A DNA stretch of 64,000 nt from the NCBI RefSeq assembly GCF_029227915.1, contig NC_079885.1:16939001-17003000 (forward strand), in the 5' to 3' direction. A model generated the notes under the pieces. The model saw nothing but the letters and a program-made list of their open reading frames with translations, was not told the origin of the DNA and did no database searches. The DNA comes from Hydractinia symbiolongicarpus. Lineage: Eukaryota; Cnidaria; Hydrozoa; Anthoathecata; Hydractiniidae. The stretch's first letter is position 1. Each line of letters starts with the position of its first letter. Position numbers and translations under genes: made by a program. Below, piece by piece: positions 40,491 to 51,437 of the stretch.

Positions 40491-40634
40491 CTAGTCGTTA
40501 GCCCGTGGAAAAATCCACGGGTTCGCCCGTCCTTTTTGTACCGCATTGCGTGCGTCTCGCTACCTGCGCAGCTAAGCTACCATTTTGCGTGACAGACAGA
40601 CAGACGGACAGACGTATACGGGTATTATAATATA
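40491..40634 (-). mobile_element. non-autonomous Helitron (about 144 bp)
   Basis: CTAG at 40491-40494 with the full CCCGTGGAAAAATCCACGGG hairpin next to it, then the same body as 11940-12075, the (GACA)n tract and GTATACGGGTATTATAATATA. The 5' TC is altered where a second Helitron end abuts. Confidence 0.85.
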
Positions 40635-40637
40635 CAC

Positions 40638-40730
40638 TAGCTGTACCCGTGGAAAAATTCACGAGGTTGCCCGTCCTTTATATATCGCAACATTTCGTGT
40701 TTCCGTAACACGACGTTTTTATCTTTATAC
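40638..40730 (-). mobile_element. Helitron 3' end fragment
   Basis: CTAGCTGTACCCGTGGAAAAATTCACG starts at 40638, followed by CGCAACATTTCGTGTTTCCG, matching the 172-bp Helitrons. The remainder is lost. Confidence 0.7.
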
Positions 40731-42897
40731 TTCAATATTTTATTGATTATGTTTATATATCTTGTATCTATGGCAACGTTTTTGTTTATATAGACATGTT
40801 GTATAATTTTTATTTTACTTGAAAATGGGTGTATGATACCCGAAACGTCGTAAAATGTTGTTTTAATTTGTACACATCAAAATTTGAACAGAATATATAT
40901 CTACTGGTTTCATTATTTTGGGTATACTATATAAAGCTACACGATAATAAGAAAACCACAAGAAAACGCTGCTATAAGCAAAAAAATAATACATAAACAA
41001 AAACTTTTGGTCAATATAGCACGCTATTTGTGATGGCTTTGATTTTGATGCTATTCGCGCCCCTTTCAACTTTTCGTTACTTCCATGACAGAACGCACCC
41101 CATATCAAATCACACATTTCTACAAATGTGTGAAAAAACACCGAGCAGCTGAAATAAAAGTCAGCTAAAAATGCCAATAAGTTGTACCACCTAACCCCTA
41201 CCCCCCTTTTGTCCAACTCCCCCCCCCCCTTTCCCCGTTATTTTTCGTTCGCCGAAAGCGCAAAAAATGAGAAGGAAAATCGAGCAATCAGAAAACGGCC
41301 ATCGGGTAATTTAAAGCATATTTTACAGAGCCAACGCAAACTCTATAAATACAAACTTCAGGTAATTAAAAATACATATATCTTATTGATTTTTGTGTAG
41401 TTATGTATGTCTCATTATGTGGGATTGTATTTGCCTACAAACTGATTATAATAATCGTTTTTTCTGGAACTTTTTTATAGTTTATACTAAGTCCTGTTTA
41501 TAATCAAGCAGTGAGTGTTTAACTTTTCTCGCTTTTTTGTTGCTATGCTTAAAATTTTGAGTTGGAAAGCTTTCTTTTAAGGCACACTATATTAATTTGA
41601 CGCTTATAACGCACAAAAATGTGTTGTATTTAACTCTTTATTAATAAGATGATTTAAAAATACCAAATTATCAGTTTAAATTGGTGTATTTACGTGGTCT
41701 GCCGCAGAAGAAGAGTGGATTGTAAAGGTCTGGATGATCCAATATTTATTTTTACATTATTGTCTTAGTTTCTTGTAGCTAGCTAGCTAAATTAGTTTTT
41801 GGTACTTAGGTACCAAAAACTAATTTAGCTACCTTAGGGCCACCATCAAAAATATATTTTGCTGTCATCCTCCAATCGAATCATTCTCTCAGTCAGAATG
41901 TCATGTGGTACAACTTATGGCTAAGGAAAAACACGGACGTTTCACGGTTAAACTCTCACAGAAGAACCTTTTATTAAACTTGACAGTACACAAATAAGAA
42001 GAAATAAATGTTGAGTTTTTGTATATCGTAATTTCTTAATCGATAAGCGCCCAGGGGTGGTTCTTAAAATATTTTACTAGAGCTGAAGGGTCGATTATTC
42101 AAATATTGTGCAAAATAGAATTGTGGAAACGACCTTTTATTTAAAACCATAAGAGTTCCCTAAAAAAAAGCATTTACATAACACAAATTTGATTTTTTTT
42201 AAGCGCCCTTTTCGATTTTTTGATTCACCACCCCACAGTTAGATTTTCCCACGGCGGGATTCCTGTGGACGATTGGTTTTCTAATTTTCTAATGTTAAAA
42301 AATACCTGGTAAGAATTAAATCCCAATCCTTATGGTCAGTTTATATATGATGTGTTAGCCTCCAAAAATTTGCCTTGGCTATTACACAAAACTACCCCTT
42401 TAATTTCCATGAAATAACTATTATTTCTTAATCCTTAGAAATTTTCTTTTTTTTTTAGATTGCGTACAAAGGGAGTTGGTGATGTAATCTTTCAATAGGT
42501 GCGGAAGAAAGTGAAAGCTCACACATCAATACAATGATTTTTCTGGGCCATTCAATAATTACGTAACGCCTGAGGGGTGGGTGAGATGTTTCTGTATCAT
42601 CGTTTTGAACTACTCGTTTAATTGAAGTAGTATTGCCTGACCTAAGTGCATTTTTAGTTCTATTACCTGGCTCCTTTTTTGTTTTGAAGCTTCCTAGTCT
42701 ATGATGGATTTCGTTTTTGATGCTTTTCGTTTCATTAAGTCTCTTTCTTTGATGGCTATTATTAAGGCATCAGTGACCCATGCCTAAACACGGCCGGAAA
42801 ATCCATGTGTTTTTGAAAGGGGCATCGTGTTTGTCAGCCACTTTTTTAACATTTTAATTTAGGTTCTCACATCAAGGTTATCATAGTTATTAAAATA
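40731..42897. other. gene-free DNA
   Basis: Contains a TTAGTTTTTGGTACCTAAGT-type inverted word (GGTACTTAGGTACC region, 41790-41825: CTAAATTAGTTTTTGGTAC mirrored by GTACCAAAAACTAATTTAG, a perfect 19-bp-arm hairpin). Short ORFs at 40863-41400 overlap on both strands and lack family features. No gene called. Confidence 0.5.
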
Positions 42898-43070
42898 CTA
42901 GTCGTTGCCCGTGGAAAAATCCATGGGTTCGCCCGTATTTTATATTTACCCGTCGCAACAAAGCGGATAAAAATATATCGCATTTGATATTCGTGTTTCC
43001 GTAACATCATTTTCTAACTCAGCGGGGGGTCCGCGCAGAGACAGACAGACGACGGCTATTATTATAGAGA
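42898..43070 (-). mobile_element. non-autonomous Helitron (173 bp), complete ends
   Basis: Reverse complement twin of 16562-16733: CTAG at 42898-42901, hairpin CCCGTGGAAAAATCCATGGG (one mismatch), and TCTCTATAATAATAGCC at the 5' end (43070). Flanked by A/T as expected. Confidence 0.9.
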
Positions 43071-44374
43071 TGAGCAGTCTAAATTCCTGTGGGTCCTTTA
43101 AAAAGCCTCTTCACTGAAGTTCTTGTAGCTACGAACCTTAATAGTTTTAGATTTAAATTTTGGCCTTCTAAATTTTCTGATCACATAAACTAAATTGTGA
43201 TCACTGGTGCCTAAATCCATGACACCAGTTTTAGAAATACAAGAACTGTTAGAAAGAAGTCAATAAGAGTGCTACTATTTTCTGTAACACGTGTTGGCTC
43301 CGTAATATGTTGTTTTAGGAAAATAGTGGAGCATAATTCCTTTATTTTCGAAGAAAGAGCATATTTTGAAAGCATGTTACAGTTAAAATCTCCCAGGATA
43401 AAGAGTTCTTCTCTTTTGGGAGTTTATTAAAACATTGTTTAAAATGAGTACACAGGTTTTCAGTACTTTGCAAATCACTACCTCCAGGTGGAAGTAACAA
43501 TTGTTAAAATTTTAAAATAAAAACACAGTTTACAACATATTTTTACCCTGTGAGAGTAAAAGCATTGTTTTATTTTGAGTATAAACTTACCGTAAAAGTT
43601 CAAAAATTAATCGTGACATCAAGCTGAGCGCTTAGTACTGGTAAGCCATCTTGCATATTTGTATAGCTATACTACTCTTTCGCAAAAAAACTTTATTGCA
43701 ACTTCAGTTTAAATAAGAATACAGAAAAAGTCCATCCAGCTAAAACAATAACTGGGCAACTTTATTTGTAACATAAGTTTTCATGAAAGAAATTAGGGAC
43801 ATAACTACCTTACTGCTTTCAGCATAAGAATTACTGATTAAAAGTTTTGGTGTAGCTAAACTGCATTTGGCTACTTTCACTTTTAGGCCAGATATAAATA
43901 AACAGCTACCTGGATAGTCACAAACTTACTTCTCTTCTTAATAAAAACACTTCTCTTCTTAGTGAAAACGCTTCTCTTCTTTTCTCCGAAATCGGCTCTT
44001 CTCGAAACACGTCTCTTCCAAAGTGCGAAACATTTCTCTTCCATGAACTCAAAAAATTCCCAAACCCAGTTCTGGTCCAAAATATTGATTGAGCCGGAAT
44101 TTGATTACGTTATCAAAATAAATGACATGCCGGCTCGCAAAAATAAAAAAAAGATCAAGTGTTTTTAGTAATTATAACTCTCCAAAACGTTTTTTGTATA
44201 TTAGTGGACCATATTATACTTAGATAAAAATACATTGTAGTTTTCAGTTAAAGGCATTCCTTATCTTTTCAAATATCTTTTATAAGAATACCAAAATTTT
44301 AACCAGGCTGGTCATTATTCTTATTTTTCTATTGTTCCAAACAAAAGTTTTGTTGTTAGAAAGTCAAGTATACT
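43071..44374. other. gene-free DNA with degenerate CTTCTCTTCTTA repeats
   Basis: At 43925-43990 the word ACTTCTCTTCTTAGTGAAAA recurs three times. Around 43190-43500 a weak minus-strand endonuclease-like echo (reading toward VGTSDHNLV-type words) is too degraded to call. No gene. Confidence 0.3.
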
Positions 44375-44736
44375 CAGGGGCGGCGCCACAATTTCCTAAG
44401 TGGTAGGCATAGTGGGAGATTTAAAGATCTTAGTGACAATCAATGAGTGAAGCGACTTGCCTTAACAGCTGGGGTCCAAGCCAACGCATTTTTAGAGTCC
44501 TAAAACACGTACAACGGCTATACCTTGGACTTCAGAAAAGCTTTGTTTTTCTCCTCTTTCAACTGCGGCATAGTCTCTTTCCATGCTAGAAAGAACTTGA
44601 AAAGGTTATTCCCCGTTTTCAGAAAAAATGAAATAGGCCAGAATAAAAATTAATTTCAAAAGGCTCTAGATCGTCGGAAAGCGCAACGTTTTTCGGTTCT
44701 ATAATTTTACTTAGCAAAAAAGTGGCGCCGCCCCTG
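44375..44736. mobile_element. hAT-like MITE (362 bp)
   Basis: Terminal inverted repeats CAGGGGCGGCGCCAC and GTGGCGCCGCCCCTG are perfect over 15 bp. ATACT stands on both sides (44370-44374 and 44737-44741), a probable 5-bp target duplication. No coding capacity. CAGGGGCG-type ends are typical of hAT elements; a 5-bp duplication fits the hAT5 group rather than the usual 8 bp. Confidence 0.75.
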
Positions 44737-44884
44737 ATACTGAAGAAGGTCCTTAATAAACAACACATGTATGAAATTAACTTAAAACTTGCTTCAAGCT
44801 TCCAAATTTTTTAAGTATTTTAAACTCTCCGAAACGTCCATTTTTGACATCCACCATGCTCTTCCTAAATAACGAGTTACTCTG

Positions 44885-45010
44885 CGTTGGAGAACGCATT
44901 TCAAAACAGTTCTGAGGGCATATCGGAAAAGTGGGATGCGGGATGCGGGAAGCGGGATGCAGGATGCAAACAATTCATCGAAATAAAATACTGACCATGC
45001 CGTTACCGAA
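44885..45010. repeat. inverted repeat arm A with GGGATGC minisatellite
   Basis: TTCTGAGGGCATATCGGAAA then GTGGGATGCGGGATGCGGGA and AACAATTCATCGAAATAAAAT, ACTGACCATGCC. Mirrored at 45800-45935. Confidence 0.75.
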
Positions 45011-45799
45011 CATCGCGTAGACATTAAAATAAACTACACCGGAATTTTTCTAAAAAGAATACAACAGTTAGAAATGCATGACTTGATTTTTTTTCGCTTG
45101 GTGAACTTAATGTGATACGAAACAATTTGTTTGATATTGAACTTTTATGTATCCTTTGACGAGGTTGAGATATCCAAGCAAAAAATGAGTAAATGCCTCC
45201 GGTCTGAAAAAGTAGTGCTTTCGAGCTATACACTTTGAAAACAAATCGAAATAGTTGATATTGCAGAAACCAGTCTATGTGTGAGTGTTTATTTCATGGA
45301 GTAAGAAAAAAGAAAATTTTCGTAAATACGAATTTTCCTTTTTCTTTTTAATAAAAACTAGGAGTAGAAACCAGGTTTTCACAGCTTATAGCATAGAAGA
45401 GTAGACACAACTCTGTCTCATTTTTTTGTATCTAAGCTCAACTATCCGCGTTACAATTGACTTGGTTCACTTTATTATTGAAATATGCCTGTATAAAGTT
45501 AAAATTCTTTCAAAATGGCAGAAATAAATTTTTGGTTATTATTTGTACCAATTGATACCAGCAAAAAGTAATCCCTTTTTTGAAGGATATCCTTTCTACC
45601 CACTCTGCACATTTAAAAATTTTCAAAGCAGAGTCGCCTTCCCTTATCCTTTGTGTTTTTCATAATTCACATTTTTTTGACTTTGTAAAATTCTGTTATT
45701 TTTCATTATACTTTGTTAAGTCTGTTAAAAATAAACGAAAATGTATTTATTCATTATCAAATTTTTCGTGCGTTGAATTCATGGCGAGAAAAAAAAATA
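45011..45799. other. interior between the inverted arms
   Basis: Two plus-strand ORFs (45580-45955) and one minus-strand ORF (45024-45233) lack recognisable domains. With the arms this may be one foldback-type element of about 1.05 kb. Confidence 0.4.
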
Positions 45800-45935
45800 A
45801 CATTGGCAGGGTCATTATTTTATTTCGATGATTTTTTTGCATCCCGCATCCCGCATCCTGCATCTGGAATCCCGCATCCCGTGTCCCGGTCAGCATCCCG
45901 CATCCTGCATCCCACTTTTCCGATATGCCCAGTTC
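45800..45935. repeat. inverted repeat arm B with GCATCCC minisatellite
   Basis: GGCAGGGTCATTATTTTATT TCGATGA, GCATCCCGCATCCCGCATCC and CACTTTTCCGATATGCCCAG: the reverse complement of arm A, with extra GCATCCC units. Confidence 0.75.
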
Positions 45936-46600
45936 TGAGTCGCAGCTTATGCTGAAGTACAATATGCTTTGATATAAAGAAATACAATGATTTAAAGAGA
46001 AAGTTGACAATTTGTTTTTTTTTAAAAAAAAGTTTACAAGCGCGCTATTAAAAATTTCCACCAATATGAAACAAACCAAAAAATATATATATATATTTCA
46101 TGCTTTTTCTCGTTGCCATATAGTAAATAAATCAAACAAAAATCTTATTGCAAAAGAACCATCCAAACGAAAACCATGCTAAAAACCATGCTGCTAGTGT
46201 TTTTAAGGAAAATAAGTTACGCTAAATTCTTCTCACGCTCTCATAACATTCTCTATGTGGGGTCATTTTTAATGTACTACGTGACAATATAAAAACAAGA
46301 TACTATTAACGTGATGTATGATGTGATTAAAAATGTCACTGGAGCTTAGGTTAAACTGAAAATCAAGCCCTATATTTACCGACAACCCATCAGGGTTGTT
46401 AAAATAAAAAAAAAATTAATAATAGAATTTCGGAACACGCCTAAATTGAACCATACCGTGTGAACACAGATGAAAAAATAAATAATTTTGGCTAGGATAA
46501 GAAGCTCTTATACCAATATTGCCAACTTTGGAAAAAAATAGTTCTCGTAAAAATATGAAAGTATTTCAAAAAAAAATTCCCCTAATATATCGAGTCTGCT
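45936..46600. other. gene-free AT-rich DNA
   Basis: Nothing recognised. Confidence 0.35.
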
Positions 46601-46728
46601 AAATTACGTGCTCGACGTGCTTACGTGCTTTATGTGCTCACGTGCTTTACGTGCTCACGTGTTTTACGTGCTCACGTGCTCTACGTTCTTACGTACTTTA
46701 CGCCCTTACGTGCTTACGTGTTTGAGGT
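46601..46728. repeat. CACGTG-rich minisatellite
   Basis: Units of the form TTACGTGCTCACGTGCT repeat about eight times with 8-bp and 16-bp periodicity, giving four CACGTG palindromes and many TACGTG/TACGTA words. Confidence 0.85.
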
Positions 46729-48263
46729 ACTCCACCACCTGAAACCCAGGGCTATATGGGTCTTGCTGTGAAATAAAAAAAACCTGAAAAGCGATGAGGA
46801 CAAGTGTGAATCAGAATCTACAGTGTGAAACAGAGTGTGAAACAGAATCTACATCTTCATTTTATGTAGGGTATTGTAATGGAAACAAGTTCATTGTATG
46901 TTTGTCTAGACAATCTCTCAAATTTCAGTCAAAAATTGGATTATACGTAGCGTATAAACGTGTTTGAGGAAAATAAATTTAAAGGTTCAGCAATCGATAA
47001 TATAACATAATAGTACATAAACTCGCTAAATTTATACTTTTTATACATTCAGACATCATATTGGTGATTTTCTTGTTTTTTTCAAAGGTTTTGTTGGTAA
47101 GTGCAAACTTTTGTAATTTTTGAGATGATGTATACCATGTGTTTTCCAAATTCTGAGAAGAGTCTATTCGTCTTCAGTTTAGATATCGTTTTTTACTTTG
47201 CTGAATAAAGTGGGTATGGATAAGAACTATCACATACGTACTCTTTTGTTCCATGGTTAGCTCACGATACATACCTGATGATGATATGAAAGCGTTGTTT
47301 CACAGCTATCCAAGCAATGCTATCGATGCAACATACTTGCAAAAAGTTGCGAGAGTGATCTTCAAAGCATTTTATCCATACATCCTTCCTTCCACCGACC
47401 ACAAAATGTGCGACTAATGGAAAAATCACACAGTAGTGCAAAATGCTATGGTCGATCGTGCAAAGCCGTAATAACAATCGGTACATTATGTTTAAAGGTG
47501 GAAGGTTCTTTGACAGTACCATTTAACAGAAATGAGGCTGTTGAACAGAACTGAACCACGGAAATGCTGCAATCATCTATGCTAATTTGGTCGAATGCCA
47601 TCTTTCCAAAAAGCGTTATTGCAGATGTAGGCATTGCGGACAATGACAAAGGTGATGTTGCTAACGATCTTGGTGTTTCAGTTGCTTGTTGTTTAAGAAG
47701 CCTTTATAAACATTTTAAATTTTACATTGTATTCATGTCAATTTTGGGTTAGGTGGACGTGTTGCTTATTTTTGCATTGTTGATTTCCGCCATCGCCACG
47801 CGGGGTGGAATCTTTAAAATCGCCGGATGGAAGATAGAGATATATATGTATAGATATATAGAGACAGCACAGAGTCTGGAAGCTGCGGGTAGTTAGTCCT
47901 TGTATAGATACTGTGTACTTTTTCAGTTTAATGCATGGTTTACAGGCTAATAGTTTTCAACCAATGACAATACCGTATTAACGTTTACGACCCGTCCCAA
48001 AGTCCAAATTTTTTAGGCAGCCAGAAAGCCATTTTCTTGCTGGTGAAAGACTAGAACTGCTATATCTGCATTAAGAAAAACGACGCAAAAGATACGTATT
48101 AATATTTAATTCCTGTCTGTTAAACGCTCCAGAACCAACCGAACATACCGAAAAGTTAAGCTAGGTATCACCTAGAACATTTCAAATAGCTAGCTAGCTA
48201 ACACTGAAGAAATTTTAAATTTTAGTGGTGTTGAACTGAATTATAGGTAATTAATACTTTAAA
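46729..48263. other. gene-free DNA with unassigned short ORFs
   Basis: The minus-strand frames at 47262-47649 (e.g. HYCVIFPLVAHFVVGG, KDVWIKCFEDHSRNFLQVCC) look like degraded coding sequence, possibly a transposon, but I cannot identify it. Confidence 0.3.
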
Positions 48264-48997
48264 TAGTCGATAAGGCCCGTGGAAAAATCCACTTAGGCAG
48301 GATAAAAATGAAAAAGAAGCGTCATTTGCATTTTGATGACGTCGGCAACCCATCCACAAAATTAAAATTAGAACCTTGTTTTCACGTTGCCTCTATTGTG
48401 GAGAGCTTAAACTGCTGATCAAGAAATGTATGTATATGTATGTATATGATCGTGTGGTTTTGATGAGCGGTTAATGAAATACAAGGGTTTCAAAATTTGC
48501 TGACGTCAGCAATGGCCAGTCAATCAAACCCCTAAAAACTTTTTCTAGAAATTTGTCTACCTGCTGCCTTCATTGTATAGATCTTGAAACGCTGATCAAT
48601 AAAATGTATAGGATCATGTACTTTTGACAAACGGTTGCAGAGATATTAGGGTTTAAAGGTTTTTTGATGACGCCATCAACCCGTCCATTCCGAAATGGAT
48701 TTGGGGAACTCAAATTGGTCCTAGGTGGTCCCTAGTTACCCACGCGGTGAAAAATCATTGACGTCACCACCTCGTTTCCAAGTTATTTGACCTCAAAGTT
48801 TTAGGTGCACTGTAATGGCTTCATTAATTTAATATAGGATATTGCCGTTAAAGTAGTGTCATTTTCGTCGCGCCGTAACGTCAGAAAATTTAACTTATTA
48901 GACATAAGTTTTTTGGCGACATCAAAGGAAAATGAACACATCCACTTTGCCTGTCACAGACAGACAGACAGACACACTTAGCGTATTATTATATAGA
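48264..48997 (-). mobile_element. non-autonomous Helitron (734 bp)
   Basis: On the minus strand it begins TCTATATAATAATACGC (48997), passes a (TCTG)n tract and the GACGTCA blocks, and ends in the GTGGATTTTTCCACGGGCC hairpin. The terminal CTAG reads CTAT (48264). It is the fuller version of 37435-37994. Confidence 0.85.
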
Positions 48998-49100
48998 CTA
49001 GCTGTTTCCCGTGGAAGAATCCACTGTATTCTCATTTAATTTATGTAGCATAATATACGTCCATGAAAAAACAATACAGCAGTGCGCATCTTACATCTGC
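48998..49100 (-). mobile_element. Helitron 3' end fragment abutting another Helitron
   Basis: CTAGCTGTTTCCCGTGGAAG then AATCCACTGTATT; the next 80 bp repeat at 53011-53110. Its CTAG directly touches the 5' end of the element to the left. Confidence 0.75.
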
Positions 49101-49101
49101 A

Positions 49102-50864
49102 TCTATATACTAATACGCCTTGTGTGTGTGTGCGCACGGTGAGGCCATGACACACAAATCACGGGTCACTTTCTTACGACGTGGCGTTCGCTAAAATTTA
49201 CCAAGTTAAAAGAAACGCAAATTAGGGGGTTACTATTTAATTATTTAATTCTTTTTCTTATTACTTTAAAAAATAAAACTCTTTTTCTTTATTTTATTAA
49301 AGCTAATTTTTATTTTATTTTTAAATGTCTTTATTTGTTTTTTTGTTTTAAAAGCCCCGTTGGTCGTTATAGATAGAATGATTTAATTTCACCCCCGGTT
49401 TACCATGTGCGCGCCGTATCACGCGGAAACAAAGTTTATCAACTGAAAAATGAAAACCGAAGCGAAGGTTTTCTCTTTTTCAAAGTAATCCTGAAAAAAG
49501 TTATTTCAAACAATGTTTACTCATCATGAGGTTAGATTAAAGCTCATTTGTTTCTTCTATCATTTTTGTGTTCTGGGACCGAGGTTGCTTTCTTCTTTAA
49601 AAAACTATCGAATTCGAATGATAATTCGAATTGTAAAATGTAAAAAACAAAACTGTTGTTGTCGGGCGAGAATAAAAAAAGTTTATGTTGTTGTCAGAAA
49701 TATTTGTTATAAAGAAGAAAAACGTACGATGATATAACGTGAAAAAGAGAACTGATTGGAAATGTATCAGACAATTGTAGCTAGCTATACATTTTCAATT
49801 TGTTTTCTTTGGGATGAAGCTAAGCTTAGTAATCGAAGTAAGAAACTGATTGGACTTTTATCCAGAGAACGCTAGCTACTACTGAGAAAGCGAAAGCAAA
49901 GCAGGTGTGTTGTTTACATTATCTGGTAGAGAAATGAATTTAGGTGAATAACGTTTTTAAGCCGTTTACACACTTCAGCTGAACTTTTCCTTAAATATGA
50001 AGTTAGATATGTTTTGTCTTAGCCTGAACATATTTTTTTTGTAAGAATATACTCAGGGTCAGTCAAAGATATCTTAAGAATATGTCAAACCGCAAGCTTT
50101 ATTTTATTAAGGCATTATATATTTTTAGAACATAGACATGCTAAGAATATAATTAAGAATAACGAGGATAGTATTTGTCAAGAAAGTTAAGAACTTTTTT
50201 TTGTAAGACTATATACTTTAAATAACGGGTCAGAATATCCTAACAATATGTCTAAGCTTGATTGTTTGTTCTGATATAAAAATTTGTATGATGCACACAT
50301 TTAATTAGAATTTTGTTTTTTTATTGCGTATATATCTTAAGCAATGGGTAAGTACACTAGGAAAAGTTAAGAACATGAAGGCTGAAACGAAAAAAAAACA
50401 TATAGTGTATATCGTAGAGAAGAATTTATATAAAATGTAAAAAGTAATTTTTCCGTTGTTACTGTTTTAACGCTACGAAGTGGTTGATGTCGTTATAATA
50501 AACCCTAATGTAAACAAAGTTAAATCAATGTTTACATCTGTTACGTTACCGTTTGAAATATATCCAATTCTTAAATTCGAAAACACTGCATTGTTATCAT
50601 GACGTAACGTTTGCGCAATGGGAGGGTTGCTGTATGCAATAGACTAAATAGCTAATTTGGTATGATGCATTAGAAACTGTACGTTGTGGAAATTTTGCAA
50701 TAACCTTTTTTGTGTGACTTAACGATTTTTTCTTATGTGTTGTATACCATTTTCCCTGGTGTACTTCTGGCATGGTAGAGGCAAGTATATAATTTTAGCA
50801 GATTTAGCTTTTTACATAACCGTTGTTAGACACCTTCGATTGTGTTAGACTTTCTGCATTTTTA
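49102..50864 (+). mobile_element. Helitron, 5' portion (copy A)
   Basis: Begins TCTATATACTAATACGCC at 49102. It shares, in order, CACGGGTCAC, GACGTGGCGTT, AGCCCCGTTGGT, ACAATGTTTACTCATCAT and TTTACATCTGTTACGTTACC with 55893-58322. The 74-residue ORF at 49513 and its counterpart at 56264 are unrelated past the first 15 residues, so neither is called as a gene. Confidence 0.75.
50618..50850. repeat. direct repeat left of the palindrome
   Basis: GGGTTGCTGTATGCAATAGA and CCCTGGTGTACTTCTGGCAT recur at 55178-55420 in the same orientation, so the two copies bracket the large palindrome. Confidence 0.7.
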
Positions 50865-51405
50865 TCTTATATATTAATTCCCTTGCGTGAGTAAAACTGT
50901 GAGTCCACGACACGGAAATCACGGGTCACTTTCTTATGACGTGGTTGTACGCTAAAATTTAACTAAAAAGATTAGGGATGTACTTCATAGAAATCGCACA
51001 TAAGCTGTAAATATATAACCCGCTGCTAATAACGATATAAATATATATACCCTTATGCCAAAAAACTCTATGTTAGCATATATATATAGGTATCGCTACA
51101 TATGAAACGGTATTAGATATTCACAAAGCATACGGACTGTTAAATGAAGTTCCCAGCATAAAACGGAAGTTGTGTTTACGAAAAAGATGGCTGTTCTTTT
51201 TGAGTATTCTCTACTCTTTCATTCAAAATAAATCTTTAAAAAAACATTTGAAGAAGAGCATGGTTTTATAAATTAATCATAGCAATGTTCTGTAAGGTTT
51301 TTTCATGTTTTATTTTCAGTTTTGATTATATTATTGTTGCCAGACATGTTTTATAGCTAGCATCATAAAAAGCCAACCACCACCAACAACTAGCTAGCTA
51401 GCTAG

Positions 51406-51437
<32 letters not shown>

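Noticed and set aside
47270-47310. CTGATGA...GAAA resembling a hammerhead ribozyme core
   Set aside because: The bases between the two boxes cannot form stem II and no flanking stems are visible.
49513-49737. 74-codon ORF in Helitron copy A
   Set aside because: The counterpart at 56264 diverges after the first residues and codons are not preserved.
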